Source: Actinophytocola xanthii
GTDB taxonomy: Bacteria > Actinomycetota > Actinomycetes > Mycobacteriales > Pseudonocardiaceae
DNA length: 64,000 nt
Assembly (NCBI RefSeq): GCF_001921205.1
Contig: NZ_MSIE01000001.1
Coordinates: 1 to 64,000, forward strand
Reading direction: 5' to 3'
Part shown: positions 17,207-24,822 of the stretch, one piece after another
Position numbering within the stretch: the first letter of the stretch is position 1
Layout: each line of letters opens with the position of its first letter
Program-made: the position numbers and the translations under genes
The notes under the pieces: generated by a model
Databases searched by the model: none
What the model was told of the DNA's origin: nothing
The model's input: the letters and a program-made list of their open reading frames with translations, nothing else

Positions 17207-19015
17207 GTGGCGGATTCCCAGCACGGTACCGCTGGTGTCGAGAACTCCGTGGCCGACGTCGTGATGGCGGCGGCGGAGCTCACGTCGAGTCCAGTTCCCG
17301 CCGACGAGAGCCTCATCGCCAGGATGGTCGACACCCTGCTCGGCGCCGGCGGCGTGCACGACGTCCGTCGGGTAAGAGTCCAGCGTGGACAATATGACGA
17401 CTCGGTCGGCAAGTTCCGCAGAGGCCAGCGGATCCTGCACCGCGTCCGCATCCCGGGCACGGGCGAGGCCATCGAGGCCGAGCTGGCCGACCCGCACGAC
17501 CGGGAGTGGGCCGGCGACGACCAGGTGCGGCGTATCCACTCCACGCTGACCCTGGTCTCCGCCGCGACCAGCGCGCCGCCCAGTACCGACCCGATCGAGC
17601 AGCTGCTCTGGAACACCCGGGCCGTGGTGGTGCAGCTCCAGCGCGACCGGTGGTCGATCCGCTCGGCGACCGGAACCCGCCTGCTGGGCTACACCTCCGA
17701 GATCGCCCGGCACCAGGACCCGCTGTCCTTCGTGGATCCCCGGGACCGGCCGTCGGCGCTGCGCGCCTACGTCGAGACGCTCACCGGCCGGGTGCACAGC
17801 CGCACGCTCGACCTGCGGGTGCTCAACTCCGAGGGCGGGTATGTCGTACTGGAGTCCACGTTCGTGAACCTGCCCAGCGGCGGGGGGCGCCGCAGCGTGG
17901 CGTTGTACGGGTTGGACGTCACCGAACAGCGGGCGGACGAGGCCCGGCTGCGTGAGCTCGTGATGCGGCTGCGCGGTGCGGTCCTGGTCGTCGATGAGAC
18001 CGGCCACATCAGACTCGCCAACGAGGCCTTCACCCGTATGTTCGGCGCGCGTGCCGGCGACTGGCAGGGGCAGCACCAGCGGGAGGCACTGCGCGCGGTC
18101 GTGGCGGCGAGCCTGGACGACGACGTGACCCGTCAGCAACTCGCGACCTTCGCCCGCGCGCGCAAGCACCGAGTCGGCCGGATCGACCTCGCCGACGGCC
18201 GGGTGATCGACCTGGACCGCACCCCGCTGGTCGAGCACGGCCTCGAACTCGGTGCCCTGTGGCAGTTCCGAGACGTGACGGCGGAGGTGGCCAGCCCGCA
18301 CGAGGCCGACGCCGGCACGTCCGCCGAGCGCCAGAACCGCGTACTCGCAACGGTCTCCCACGAGCTGCGGACACCGTTGACCGCGATTGTCAGCTTCGCG
18401 GAAATGCTGGTCGATCCGTGCTCGGGGGAGCTGACCGACACCCAGCACGCGGCGGCGGAGGTCATCGCCCGCAACACCCGCCGGTTGCTCAGGCTCGTCG
18501 ACGACCTGCTGCTGCTCTCCCGGCTGGAGAGCGCCCGGCTGCCGGTACGGCGCGGCGAGGTCGACCTCGCCGGGCTGGTCGCCACGGCCGTCGCCGACCG
18601 GCAGTTCGAGGCCGAGGCAGCCGAGATCGAACTGGCCAGTGAGACCTCGGTCGGACCGTCGCTGGTCGGTGACCCGGGTCGGCTCGCCCAGGTGGTGGAC
18701 AACCTCATCCGCAACGCGATCAAGTTCTCCGCCCGGGGTGGTCTGGTCAAGGTGACCGCGCGCGCCGAAGGTCCATGGTGGACGATTAGGGTGACCGACT
18801 CCGGAATGGGCATCCCGCCGGCGGAGCTGGAGCACGTCACCGCCGGTTTCGAGCGTGGCTCGAACGCGCTCGCGGCCGGGGTTGCCGGCAGTGGCCTCGG
18901 GCTCGCCATCTGCCGGGAGCTGGTCGAGCTGCACCACGGCTCGATGACGATCGAGAGCACCGTCAACGTCGGGACCGAGGTGACGGTCACTCTGCCGGCA
19001 CGGGGAGGAGAATAA
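17207..19015 (+). CDS. Soluble PAS-domain histidine kinase
   Basis: 602 residues. One or two PAS-like domains (about 140-270 and 275-360), HisKA with [16 protein letters not shown] (His385), and a complete HATPase: N box VVDNLIRNAIKFS, G1 DSGMGI, G2 GSGLGLAI. No membrane segments. I chose the GTG at 17207 because GAGGAGG lies 9 bases upstream. Its TAA overlaps the ATG of the response regulator at 19015, so the two form a two-component system. It diverges from the degenerate kinase at 15465 and is similar to it in layout. Confidence 0.92.
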   Translation: MADSQHGTAGVENSVADVVMAAAELTSSPVPADESLIARMVDTLLGAGGVHDVRRVRVQRGQYDDSVGKFRRGQRILHRVRIPGTGEAIEAELADPHDREWAGDDQVRRIHSTLTLVSAATSAPPSTDPIEQLLWNTRAVVVQLQRDRWSIRSATGTRLLGYTSEIARHQDPLSFVDPRDRPSALRAYVETLTGRVHSRTLDLRVLNSEGGYVVLESTFVNLPSGGGRRSVALYGLDVTEQRADEARLRELVMRLRGAVLVVDETGHIRLANEAFTRMFGARAGDWQGQHQREALRAVVAASLDDDVTRQQLATFARARKHRVGRIDLADGRVIDLDRTPLVEHGLELGALWQFRDVTAEVASPHEADAGTSAERQNRVLATVSHELRTPLTAIVSFAEMLVDPCSGELTDTQHAAAEVIARNTRRLLRLVDDLLLLSRLESARLPVRRGEVDLAGLVATAVADRQFEAEAAEIELASETSVGPSLVGDPGRLAQVVDNLIRNAIKFSARGGLVKVTARAEGPWWTIRVTDSGMGIPPAELEHVTAGFERGSNALAAGVAGSGLGLAICRELVELHHGSMTIESTVNVGTEVTVTLPARGGE

Positions 19016-19722
19016 TGGCGAAGATTCTTGCCGTGGAAGACGAGCCCGACATCGCCCTGGCGCTCCGACTCATCTTCGAGCGGGCGGGTTACGAGTTCGT
19101 CTCCTGCGCCGACGGCCGAACCGGACTGCGCAAGGTGCACGAGGAGAAGCCGGACCTGGTACTGCTCGACGTCGGACTGCCCGGAATGGACGGTTGGACG
19201 GTGCTGGAGCGGATCCGCGACCTGGCCGACCTCCCCGTGCTGATGCTGAGCGCCCACGGGCAGGAGACCGACAAGGTCCGCGGCCTGCGAGCCGGCGCCG
19301 ACGACTACGTGACCAAGCCGTTCACGAACAACGAGCTGCTCGCGCGGGCCGAGGCCCTGCTGCGGCGCGCCGGCAAGGCCGCGGGCGGCAACGAGCTCAC
19401 GGACTCCTATGACGACGGCATGGTGCGCATCGACCGGCGGGCCCGGTCCGTCCACGTGACGACGGCGGAGGGCGAGCAGGAGGTACGCCTGACGAGCATG
19501 GAGTTCCGGCTGCTCAACGTGTTCGTCACCCACACGGGGGCGGTGCTCTCGGCGCAGCAACTGCTCAGCCAGGTCTGGGACGACCCGACCGGCCTCGGCC
19601 CGGACCGGGTGAAGTTCGCGGTGCTCCGGCTGCGACGCAAGTTGGGCTGGGAGGGCGACCAGTCGCCGATCGAGGCGATCCGCGGCGTGGGCTACCGGTA
19701 CCGGGGTACGTCGACGGGCTGA
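19015..19722 (+). CDS. OmpR-type response regulator
   Basis: 235 residues. Receiver domain with acidic DE pair at the start, phospho-acceptor Asp52 (LVLLDVGLPGMDG) and Lys101 (VTKPF), then a winged-helix DNA-binding domain from about 130 with VKFAVLRLRRKLG and the closing GVGYRYRG. TAATG overlap with the kinase gene shows it is the cognate partner. Targets are unknown; the flagellar island nearby is a candidate but this is inference. Confidence 0.95.
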   Translation: MAKILAVEDEPDIALALRLIFERAGYEFVSCADGRTGLRKVHEEKPDLVLLDVGLPGMDGWTVLERIRDLADLPVLMLSAHGQETDKVRGLRAGADDYVTKPFTNNELLARAEALLRRAGKAAGGNELTDSYDDGMVRIDRRARSVHVTTAEGEQEVRLTSMEFRLLNVFVTHTGAVLSAQQLLSQVWDDPTGLGPDRVKFAVLRLRRKLGWEGDQSPIEAIRGVGYRYRGTSTG

Positions 19723-19844
19723 GCACATCCCGCTCTCCAACTGGGTCCGCTTGTGATCCTCCGCTCGTGACCATCCGATTGTCGGTGGTGACGGGCGCAG
19801 CGCGGGTGCACGACGGGTGCAGTTCGGTTGCGGGCGCCCGACGG

Positions 19845-20057
19845 TCAGGCCTGCCCGAACCTGGCCAGGTCCTTGCGGGCGACCGGCGCCGGGGCCAACC
19901 GCTCCTCGGCGCGCGCGCCGACGTGCGTCGGCACCGCCGAGGGGCCGAGCTCCTCGGTGAGGATCAGGTCGATTCGCGCGCTCGCCTGACGGCAGCGGTG
20001 AGCCGCCAGCGCGGTCAGCACCGCGGCCAGCGCCACGATCATGATGGTAAGCAACAT
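19845..20057 (-). CDS. Small membrane protein with ASARIDLIL motif
   Basis: 70 residues: one N-terminal membrane helix (about 2-20), then RQASARIDLILTEEL and an Ala/Pro/Arg tail. A strong AAGGAGG lies 9 bases before the ATG. The segment after the helix is almost identical to the end of the protein at 63026 (ASAKIDLILAEEL), so both belong to one small family whose function I do not know. Confidence 0.75.
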   Translation of the reverse strand: MLLTIMIVALAAVLTALAAHRCRQASARIDLILTEELGPSAVPTHVGARAEERLAPAPVARKDLARFGQA

Positions 20058-20278
20058 TTCCGCTCACCTCCTTCGGTGTTCACTGTGCACCGAGGAAGGG
20101 CCGGAAAGAAGACCTCGAGCGGCGCCGCAACCGTGCGGCACCCGTTGCGCTACCGAACTGCTCCGAACCCGACGGACGGGGGTCCCACCGGAAACCGAGA
20201 TGCACCCGTAAATGCCACCGACGAGCAACGGACGGCAGAGAACGTGGAGATATCCGATTTCCGACGAAGGGTATTCCC

Positions 20279-21058
20279 ATGGTCCGCACGGTCCTCGCGA
20301 TGCTCGCGTTCGCCGCTGTCGCCACCGTCGGCGACGTCGCCGTGGAGCCGGTCGTGGCGCACGCCGCGGACGACGTCCACGTCGTGGGTGAGGCGATCAT
20401 CGCCGGACCGACTGGGGCGTTCGCGGCGTCGACGACGGCGAAGGCGGCGGCGAAGGCCGCGGCCCCCGGATGTGACGACCGGAGCTACGCGCTCTCCCCG
20501 TGGCGGGTGGACAAGCCCTACCAGTGGACCTACAACCCCAAGGGCACGCCCGCCTCGGTCGCCGCCACCGCGCTCGGCGCGATCCAGCGGGGGAGCACGA
20601 CGGTCTCCAGCGGCCGCAACCGCTGCCGCACCACCACCCGGCTGACCACCACCAACCAGTACAAGGGCACCACCACGCGCGTGGCCCAGGTGTCGGCCAG
20701 CGGGACCTGCGCGGGCAACGACGGCGTGAGCGTGACCAGCTGGGGCCGCCTCCCCAGCGCCTACCTCGCCTACACCTGCGTGTACTACCGGAGCAACGGC
20801 ACCGTGATCGCCTCGGACATGCTGATCGACAACAGCGTGCACGCCTGGGCGACGACGCTGCCGGCCCGGTGCGTGAAGACCTTCGACCTCGAGTCCGTCG
20901 TCGTGCACGAGCGCGGCCACACCGCCGGGATCGGCCACGTCGAGCAGGTCCGGAGCGTGCAGCAGACGATGAGCCCCAGGAACCAGCCGTGCTCGACCAC
21001 CAAGCGGCTGCTCGGTGCGGGCGACCTGGCCGGCCTGCGCGCTCGCTACGGCGCCTGA
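20279..21058 (+). CDS. Secreted zinc metalloprotease (metzincin-like)
   Basis: 259 residues. Signal peptide with cleavage probably near VAHAAD (about 28-30). The zinc site is VVHERGHTAGIGHV: His210, Glu211, His214 and His220 fit HExxHxxGxxH, and Met231 in QQTMSP could be the Met-turn. The protein has several Cys that may form disulphides outside the cell. Overall layout resembles matrixin-like or snapalysin-like extracellular proteases of actinobacteria, though I cannot assign the exact family. Its 3' end overlaps that of the convergent methyltransferase gene by 13 bases. Confidence 0.85.
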   Translation: MVRTVLAMLAFAAVATVGDVAVEPVVAHAADDVHVVGEAIIAGPTGAFAASTTAKAAAKAAAPGCDDRSYALSPWRVDKPYQWTYNPKGTPASVAATALGAIQRGSTTVSSGRNRCRTTTRLTTTNQYKGTTTRVAQVSASGTCAGNDGVSVTSWGRLPSAYLAYTCVYYRSNGTVIASDMLIDNSVHAWATTLPARCVKTFDLESVVVHERGHTAGIGHVEQVRSVQQTMSPRNQPCSTTKRLLGAGDLAGLRARYGA

Positions 21059-21879
21059 CCTCCGGTCTTCCTGGCCACGCCGGCGTAGAGCGCATCCTCC
21101 TCCGCGATCCGCCCGCCGGGCTCCCCCGCGGCCCCGCCGTCCGGATGCCACTGCGAGGTGGTGACCAGCCCTGGCGGTACCAACTCGAAGTCGCCGAACA
21201 GGCGGAGCACCTCCTCGCGGGTCCTGGTGCAGAGGGTGTTCTGCGACTGGTTGATCTCGCCGAGCAGCCGCTTCCCGTCGTAGATGGCGAAGTCGTCGGT
21301 GAAGTGGGAAAGGGCGAGGTAGCTCCCGGGGGCGAGTGCCGCGCGGTAGGCGGCGAACACCCCGTACGGGTCCTGGTCGTCGAGGATGTAGTGGCCGATG
21401 GTGACCGCGAGCAACCCGATCGGACGGTCGAAGTCGAGCAGCCGCCTGGTCTGCTCGTCGCCGAGGACGATCCCCGGCATCGTGACGTCGGCGTGCACCA
21501 TGGCGGCACGGTCGTTGCCGTTCAACAGCAGCCGGCTGTGCGCGACGGCGACGTGCTCCATGTCCACATAGACCACACGGGTCTCGGGATCGACCTCCTG
21601 CGCGATCTCGTGCACGTTGCCGACCGTGGGGATCCCCGAGCCGAGGTCGAGGAACTGCCGGATCCCCCGCTCCATCAGGTACAGCACCACCCGGCGCATG
21701 AACGCCCGGTTGTTCACCGCGACCTTGCGCGCGTTCGGCTCCACCTTCATCAGGTGCGCCGCGAACTCGCGGTCCACCGCGAAGTTGTGGTTGCCACCGA
21801 GGAGGTAGTCGTAGAGCCGGGCCGCGCTCGGCTTCTCCAGGTCGACCGACGTGGGAACCCAGTTGGTCTGCGCCGTCAC
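21046..21879 (-). CDS. SAM-dependent methyltransferase of the DUF574 family
   Basis: 277 residues. Matches the abundant actinobacterial family: PSAARLYDYLLGGNHNFAVD near the start, the SAM motif QFLDLGSGIPTVGNVHE and VVYVDMEHVAV, then HYILDDQDPY and ALSHFTDD. The substrate is unknown. The start is GTG with GGGAGG 7 bases upstream. It stands alone, divergent from the response regulator at 21980. Confidence 0.92.
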   Translation of the reverse strand: MTAQTNWVPTSVDLEKPSAARLYDYLLGGNHNFAVDREFAAHLMKVEPNARKVAVNNRAFMRRVVLYLMERGIRQFLDLGSGIPTVGNVHEIAQEVDPETRVVYVDMEHVAVAHSRLLLNGNDRAAMVHADVTMPGIVLGDEQTRRLLDFDRPIGLLAVTIGHYILDDQDPYGVFAAYRAALAPGSYLALSHFTDDFAIYDGKRLLGEINQSQNTLCTRTREEVLRLFGDFELVPPGLVTTSQWHPDGGAAGEPGGRIAEEDALYAGVARKTGGQAP

Positions 21880-21979
21880 CGGCCTACCTCCCGCATCTCG
21901 GGCCCCTGCGCCCCGTCGGACAACCTTACTGATCGTGGGAAGCGCGCGACAACAGCGTCCCGGTCGCTACCCTCGCGGC

Positions 21980-22666
21980 ATGGTCGAGCCTCCCCGCATC
22001 CTGGTGGTGGACGACGACGCGCGCATCCGCGAGCTGCTCGAGAGCACACTTCGCTTCGCCGGGTTCGACGTGACCGTGGCGGCCTCGGGGCGGGAGTGCC
22101 TCGACCTCGTCGGCACCTCCGCGGTGGACCTGGTCCTGCTGGACGTGGTGCTCCCCGACCTCGGCGGGTTCGAGCTCGTGCGGTTGCTGCGGTCCCGGCG
22201 AGACCAGGTCCCGGTCGTGTTCCTGACCGCTCGTGACGGCGTCGACGACCGGATCGCCGGGCTGGGCGTGGGTGGCGACGACTACGTCACCAAGCCGTTC
22301 GACGTCGGTGAGGTCGTCGCGCGGCTGACCGCCGTACTGCGCCGGACGCGGGGTGGTGGGAACGCGCCCGAACCGCTGCGGGTGGACGACCTCGTACTCG
22401 ACCCCGAGGCGCACCGGGTCACCCGAGGGGATCGGGAGGTGGAGCTCTCCCCCACCGAGTACCGGCTCCTGCACTACCTGATGGTGAACGCCGGGCGGGT
22501 GGTGTCCAAGGCGCAGATCCTCGACCACGTGTGGCAGTACGACTTCGGCGGTGACGGGGCGGTGGTGGAGAAGTTCATCTCGACCCTGCGCCGCAAGGTC
22601 GACGCCGATGCGCCGGCGCTGATTCGCACCGTGCGCGGGTTCGGCTACACGGTTCGCGGCGGATGA
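21980..22666 (+). CDS. OmpR-type response regulator
   Basis: 228 residues. Receiver with VVDDDARIRELLE, phospho-acceptor Asp55 and VTKPFDVGE; winged-helix domain from about 130 ending in TVRGFGYTVRGG. It resembles the MprA/TcrA type. Its stop overlaps the ATG of the kinase gene by four bases (ATGA). Confidence 0.94.
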   Translation: MVEPPRILVVDDDARIRELLESTLRFAGFDVTVAASGRECLDLVGTSAVDLVLLDVVLPDLGGFELVRLLRSRRDQVPVVFLTARDGVDDRIAGLGVGGDDYVTKPFDVGEVVARLTAVLRRTRGGGNAPEPLRVDDLVLDPEAHRVTRGDREVELSPTEYRLLHYLMVNAGRVVSKAQILDHVWQYDFGGDGAVVEKFISTLRRKVDADAPALIRTVRGFGYTVRGG

Positions 22667-24084
22667 GGGTCCGGTGGCCGCGCAGCATCCGCGGCCGGCT
22701 GCTGACCGGGGTCCTCGGTCTGTCCCTGGTCGCGCTGCTGGTGGCCGAGGTGGCGGTCCTGCTGGCCTTCCGTGACTACCTCGGCGACCGCACCGACCGG
22801 CAGCTGCGGGCGATCGGCGAGCGGATCGAGGAGGCCCTCGCCGGGCGCGGCCAGCTGCGCGTGCGCGAGGGACAGGTGGCCGCCCTGGTCCCGGACGGCG
22901 TCGTGGTGCTCGTCCGCGGGGAGGTCCGCGGCGAGGAGCGACCGCTGGTCTCCATCGCGGCCAGGGGCGGGGAGACCAGCACACTCGGCGGGCTGACCCG
23001 GACCGAGCCGGTGACCGTGCGGGGCGCGGACCGCGACCTGCGTGCGGTCTCGGTCCCGGTGCCGGGCCTTCGCCTGGTGCTGGACGGGGAGCCGGTCGCG
23101 GCGAACACGGCGGTGATCGCGCTGGACGTGAGCGACGAGCAGGACGCCCTGCGCAACCTGGTCACGATCGAGCTGGTCGTCGCCGGGGTCGCGGCCGTCG
23201 TCCTGGTCCTGGTGTCCGGAACGGTGCTGCGCGTGGGGCTCCGGCCCCTACGGGCGATGGCCGCCTCCGCCGAGGACATCGCCTCCGGTCGGCTCGGCAC
23301 GCGGCTGCCGCAGTCGCCGCCCGACACCGAGACCGCCGCCCTGGCCGCCGCCCTGAACCGCGCGTTCGACGCCAGGGAGCGGGCCGAGCGCGGGCTGCGG
23401 GACTTCGTCGCCGACGCCTCGCACGAGCTGCGCACCCCGCTCACGCTCATCCACGGCTGGGCCGACCTGTCCCTGCAGGGCGGGCTGCCCGACGGCGAGC
23501 GGACCCAGGCGGCGATGGAGCGCATCGCCACCGAGTCGGCGCGGATGCGCGCGCTCGTCGACGAGCTGCTGCTGCTCGCCCGGCTCGACGCCCGGCAGCC
23601 GCTGGCCAGGGACCTGGTCGACCTCGGACCGGTCGTGGACGAGGTCCTCGCCGACGCCCGCGTCGTGGCGCCGGACCGGGCCATCAGCCGCGAGGGCGTC
23701 GAGGGCGCCGTCGTGCGCGGCGACGAGGCCAGGCTGCGCCAGGTGGTGCGCAACCTGGTCGGCAACGCCACCCGCCACACCCCGCCGGGCACACGCGTCC
23801 GGGTGGGACTGGAGGTGGGCGAACGGGTCACGCTGCGGGTCCGTGACGACGGCCCGGGCATCCCCGACGAGGAGCTGCCGCGGGTGTTCGAGCGCTTCCA
23901 CCGCGCGGGACGCGAGCGGGCCGGGGGCAGCGGTCTCGGGCTGTCCATCGTGGCCGCCGTGGTCGAGGCGCACGGGGGGACGGTGCGGGCCGAGGCCTCG
24001 GCGACCGGCGGCACGGTCTTCGTGGTGGCGCTGCCTCGGGCCGATCTTCAGGAAACCCTCAGCTCGGGCACCGGCCGGCGGTAA
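22663..24084 (+). CDS. Membrane sensor histidine kinase
   Basis: 473 residues. Membrane helix at about 13-36, an extracytoplasmic sensor domain (about 37-165), second helix at about 168-190, HAMP, HisKA with [14 protein letters not shown] (His254), and HATPase with VVRNLVGNATRH, DDGPGI and GGSGLGLSI. Cognate partner of the regulator at 21980. It is followed by a lipid-binding protein and an MMPL transporter on the same strand, which could be targets or part of the same envelope response. Confidence 0.94.
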   Translation: MRVRWPRSIRGRLLTGVLGLSLVALLVAEVAVLLAFRDYLGDRTDRQLRAIGERIEEALAGRGQLRVREGQVAALVPDGVVVLVRGEVRGEERPLVSIAARGGETSTLGGLTRTEPVTVRGADRDLRAVSVPVPGLRLVLDGEPVAANTAVIALDVSDEQDALRNLVTIELVVAGVAAVVLVLVSGTVLRVGLRPLRAMAASAEDIASGRLGTRLPQSPPDTETAALAAALNRAFDARERAERGLRDFVADASHELRTPLTLIHGWADLSLQGGLPDGERTQAAMERIATESARMRALVDELLLLARLDARQPLARDLVDLGPVVDEVLADARVVAPDRAISREGVEGAVVRGDEARLRQVVRNLVGNATRHTPPGTRVRVGLEVGERVTLRVRDDGPGIPDEELPRVFERFHRAGRERAGGSGLGLSIVAAVVEAHGGTVRAEASATGGTVFVVALPRADLQETLSSGTGRR

Positions 24085-24107
24085 GGCGGAGCTGATGGTC
24101 TGTCCGG

Positions 24108-24821
24108 GTGCGAGTTCGAGTGCGACGGTGGCTGGTCGTCGCGGTGGCCGGCCTGGTGGTCGTGCTGGTCGCGGCCGACCGGGTGGCGGTGCAGGTGGTC
24201 GAGCGACGCTTGGCGGGGCGGTTGTCCTGCGGCGCCGCCGAGGTCGACGTGTCCGGCTTCCCGGTGCTGACCCAGCTGGTGTCCGGCGAGCTCGACGAGG
24301 TCACCGTGGACACCTCGCGGGGAGAGGTCCGGACCCGGCTCACGTTCCTGGACCTCGCGCTGGGCGAGGACCGCGGCGCCGCGGCCCTGCGGGTGGTGAC
24401 CACCGTGCCCTGGGCGACGATGACCGAGCGGATGACCGAGCGAATGGCCGAGAAGGGCCGGCGGTTCGCGGTCGGGCCGAACGGCTCCCGGGTGGCGATC
24501 GTGACCGGCCGGAGCGGGGTGACCGTGCTCGCCGGCGTGGCGGTGGACGGGGACCGGATCCGGCTGGAACCCGAGGCCGTCCAGATGTTCGGGCAGGAGA
24601 TCCCGCTCGACGGCCTGGAGGGGGCCGCGGGCCTGGCCCGGATCCCCGATGATGTGACCCTTCCGCTGCCCACGCTGCCGAGCGGGGTGCGGGCGACCGG
24701 TGCCGAGGTCACCGACGCCGGCCTCGTCGTGCGGGCCGAGGGCTCGGACGTGCGGCTGTCCGGGGGCGTCGGCGCCGGGCGGTGCGGGGACGAACAGGAC
24801 CGGGAACAGGAAGGTGCATGA
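24108..24821 (+). CDS. DUF2993 (LmeA-like) membrane-anchored lipid-binding protein
   Basis: 237 residues. N-terminal signal anchor (about 7-24) after an Arg-rich start, then the DUF2993 pattern: an AEVDVSGFPVLTQLVSG segment and a long beta-rich lipid-binding domain. LmeA-type proteins handle phospholipids or mannolipids in the actinobacterial envelope. The GTG at 24108 has no close ribosome-binding site, and a GTG 12 bases downstream is possible. The MMPL gene starts 1 base after its stop, so transport and lipid binding may be linked. Confidence 0.8.
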   Translation: MRVRVRRWLVVAVAGLVVVLVAADRVAVQVVERRLAGRLSCGAAEVDVSGFPVLTQLVSGELDEVTVDTSRGEVRTRLTFLDLALGEDRGAAALRVVTTVPWATMTERMTERMAEKGRRFAVGPNGSRVAIVTGRSGVTVLAGVAVDGDRIRLEPEAVQMFGQEIPLDGLEGAAGLARIPDDVTLPLPTLPSGVRATGAEVTDAGLVVRAEGSDVRLSGGVGAGRCGDEQDREQEGA

Positions 24822-24822
24822 A

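Noticed and set aside
17012-20067. Long minus-strand frames opposite the kinase and response regulator
   Set aside because: Shadows of the clear two-component genes on the plus strand; no domains.
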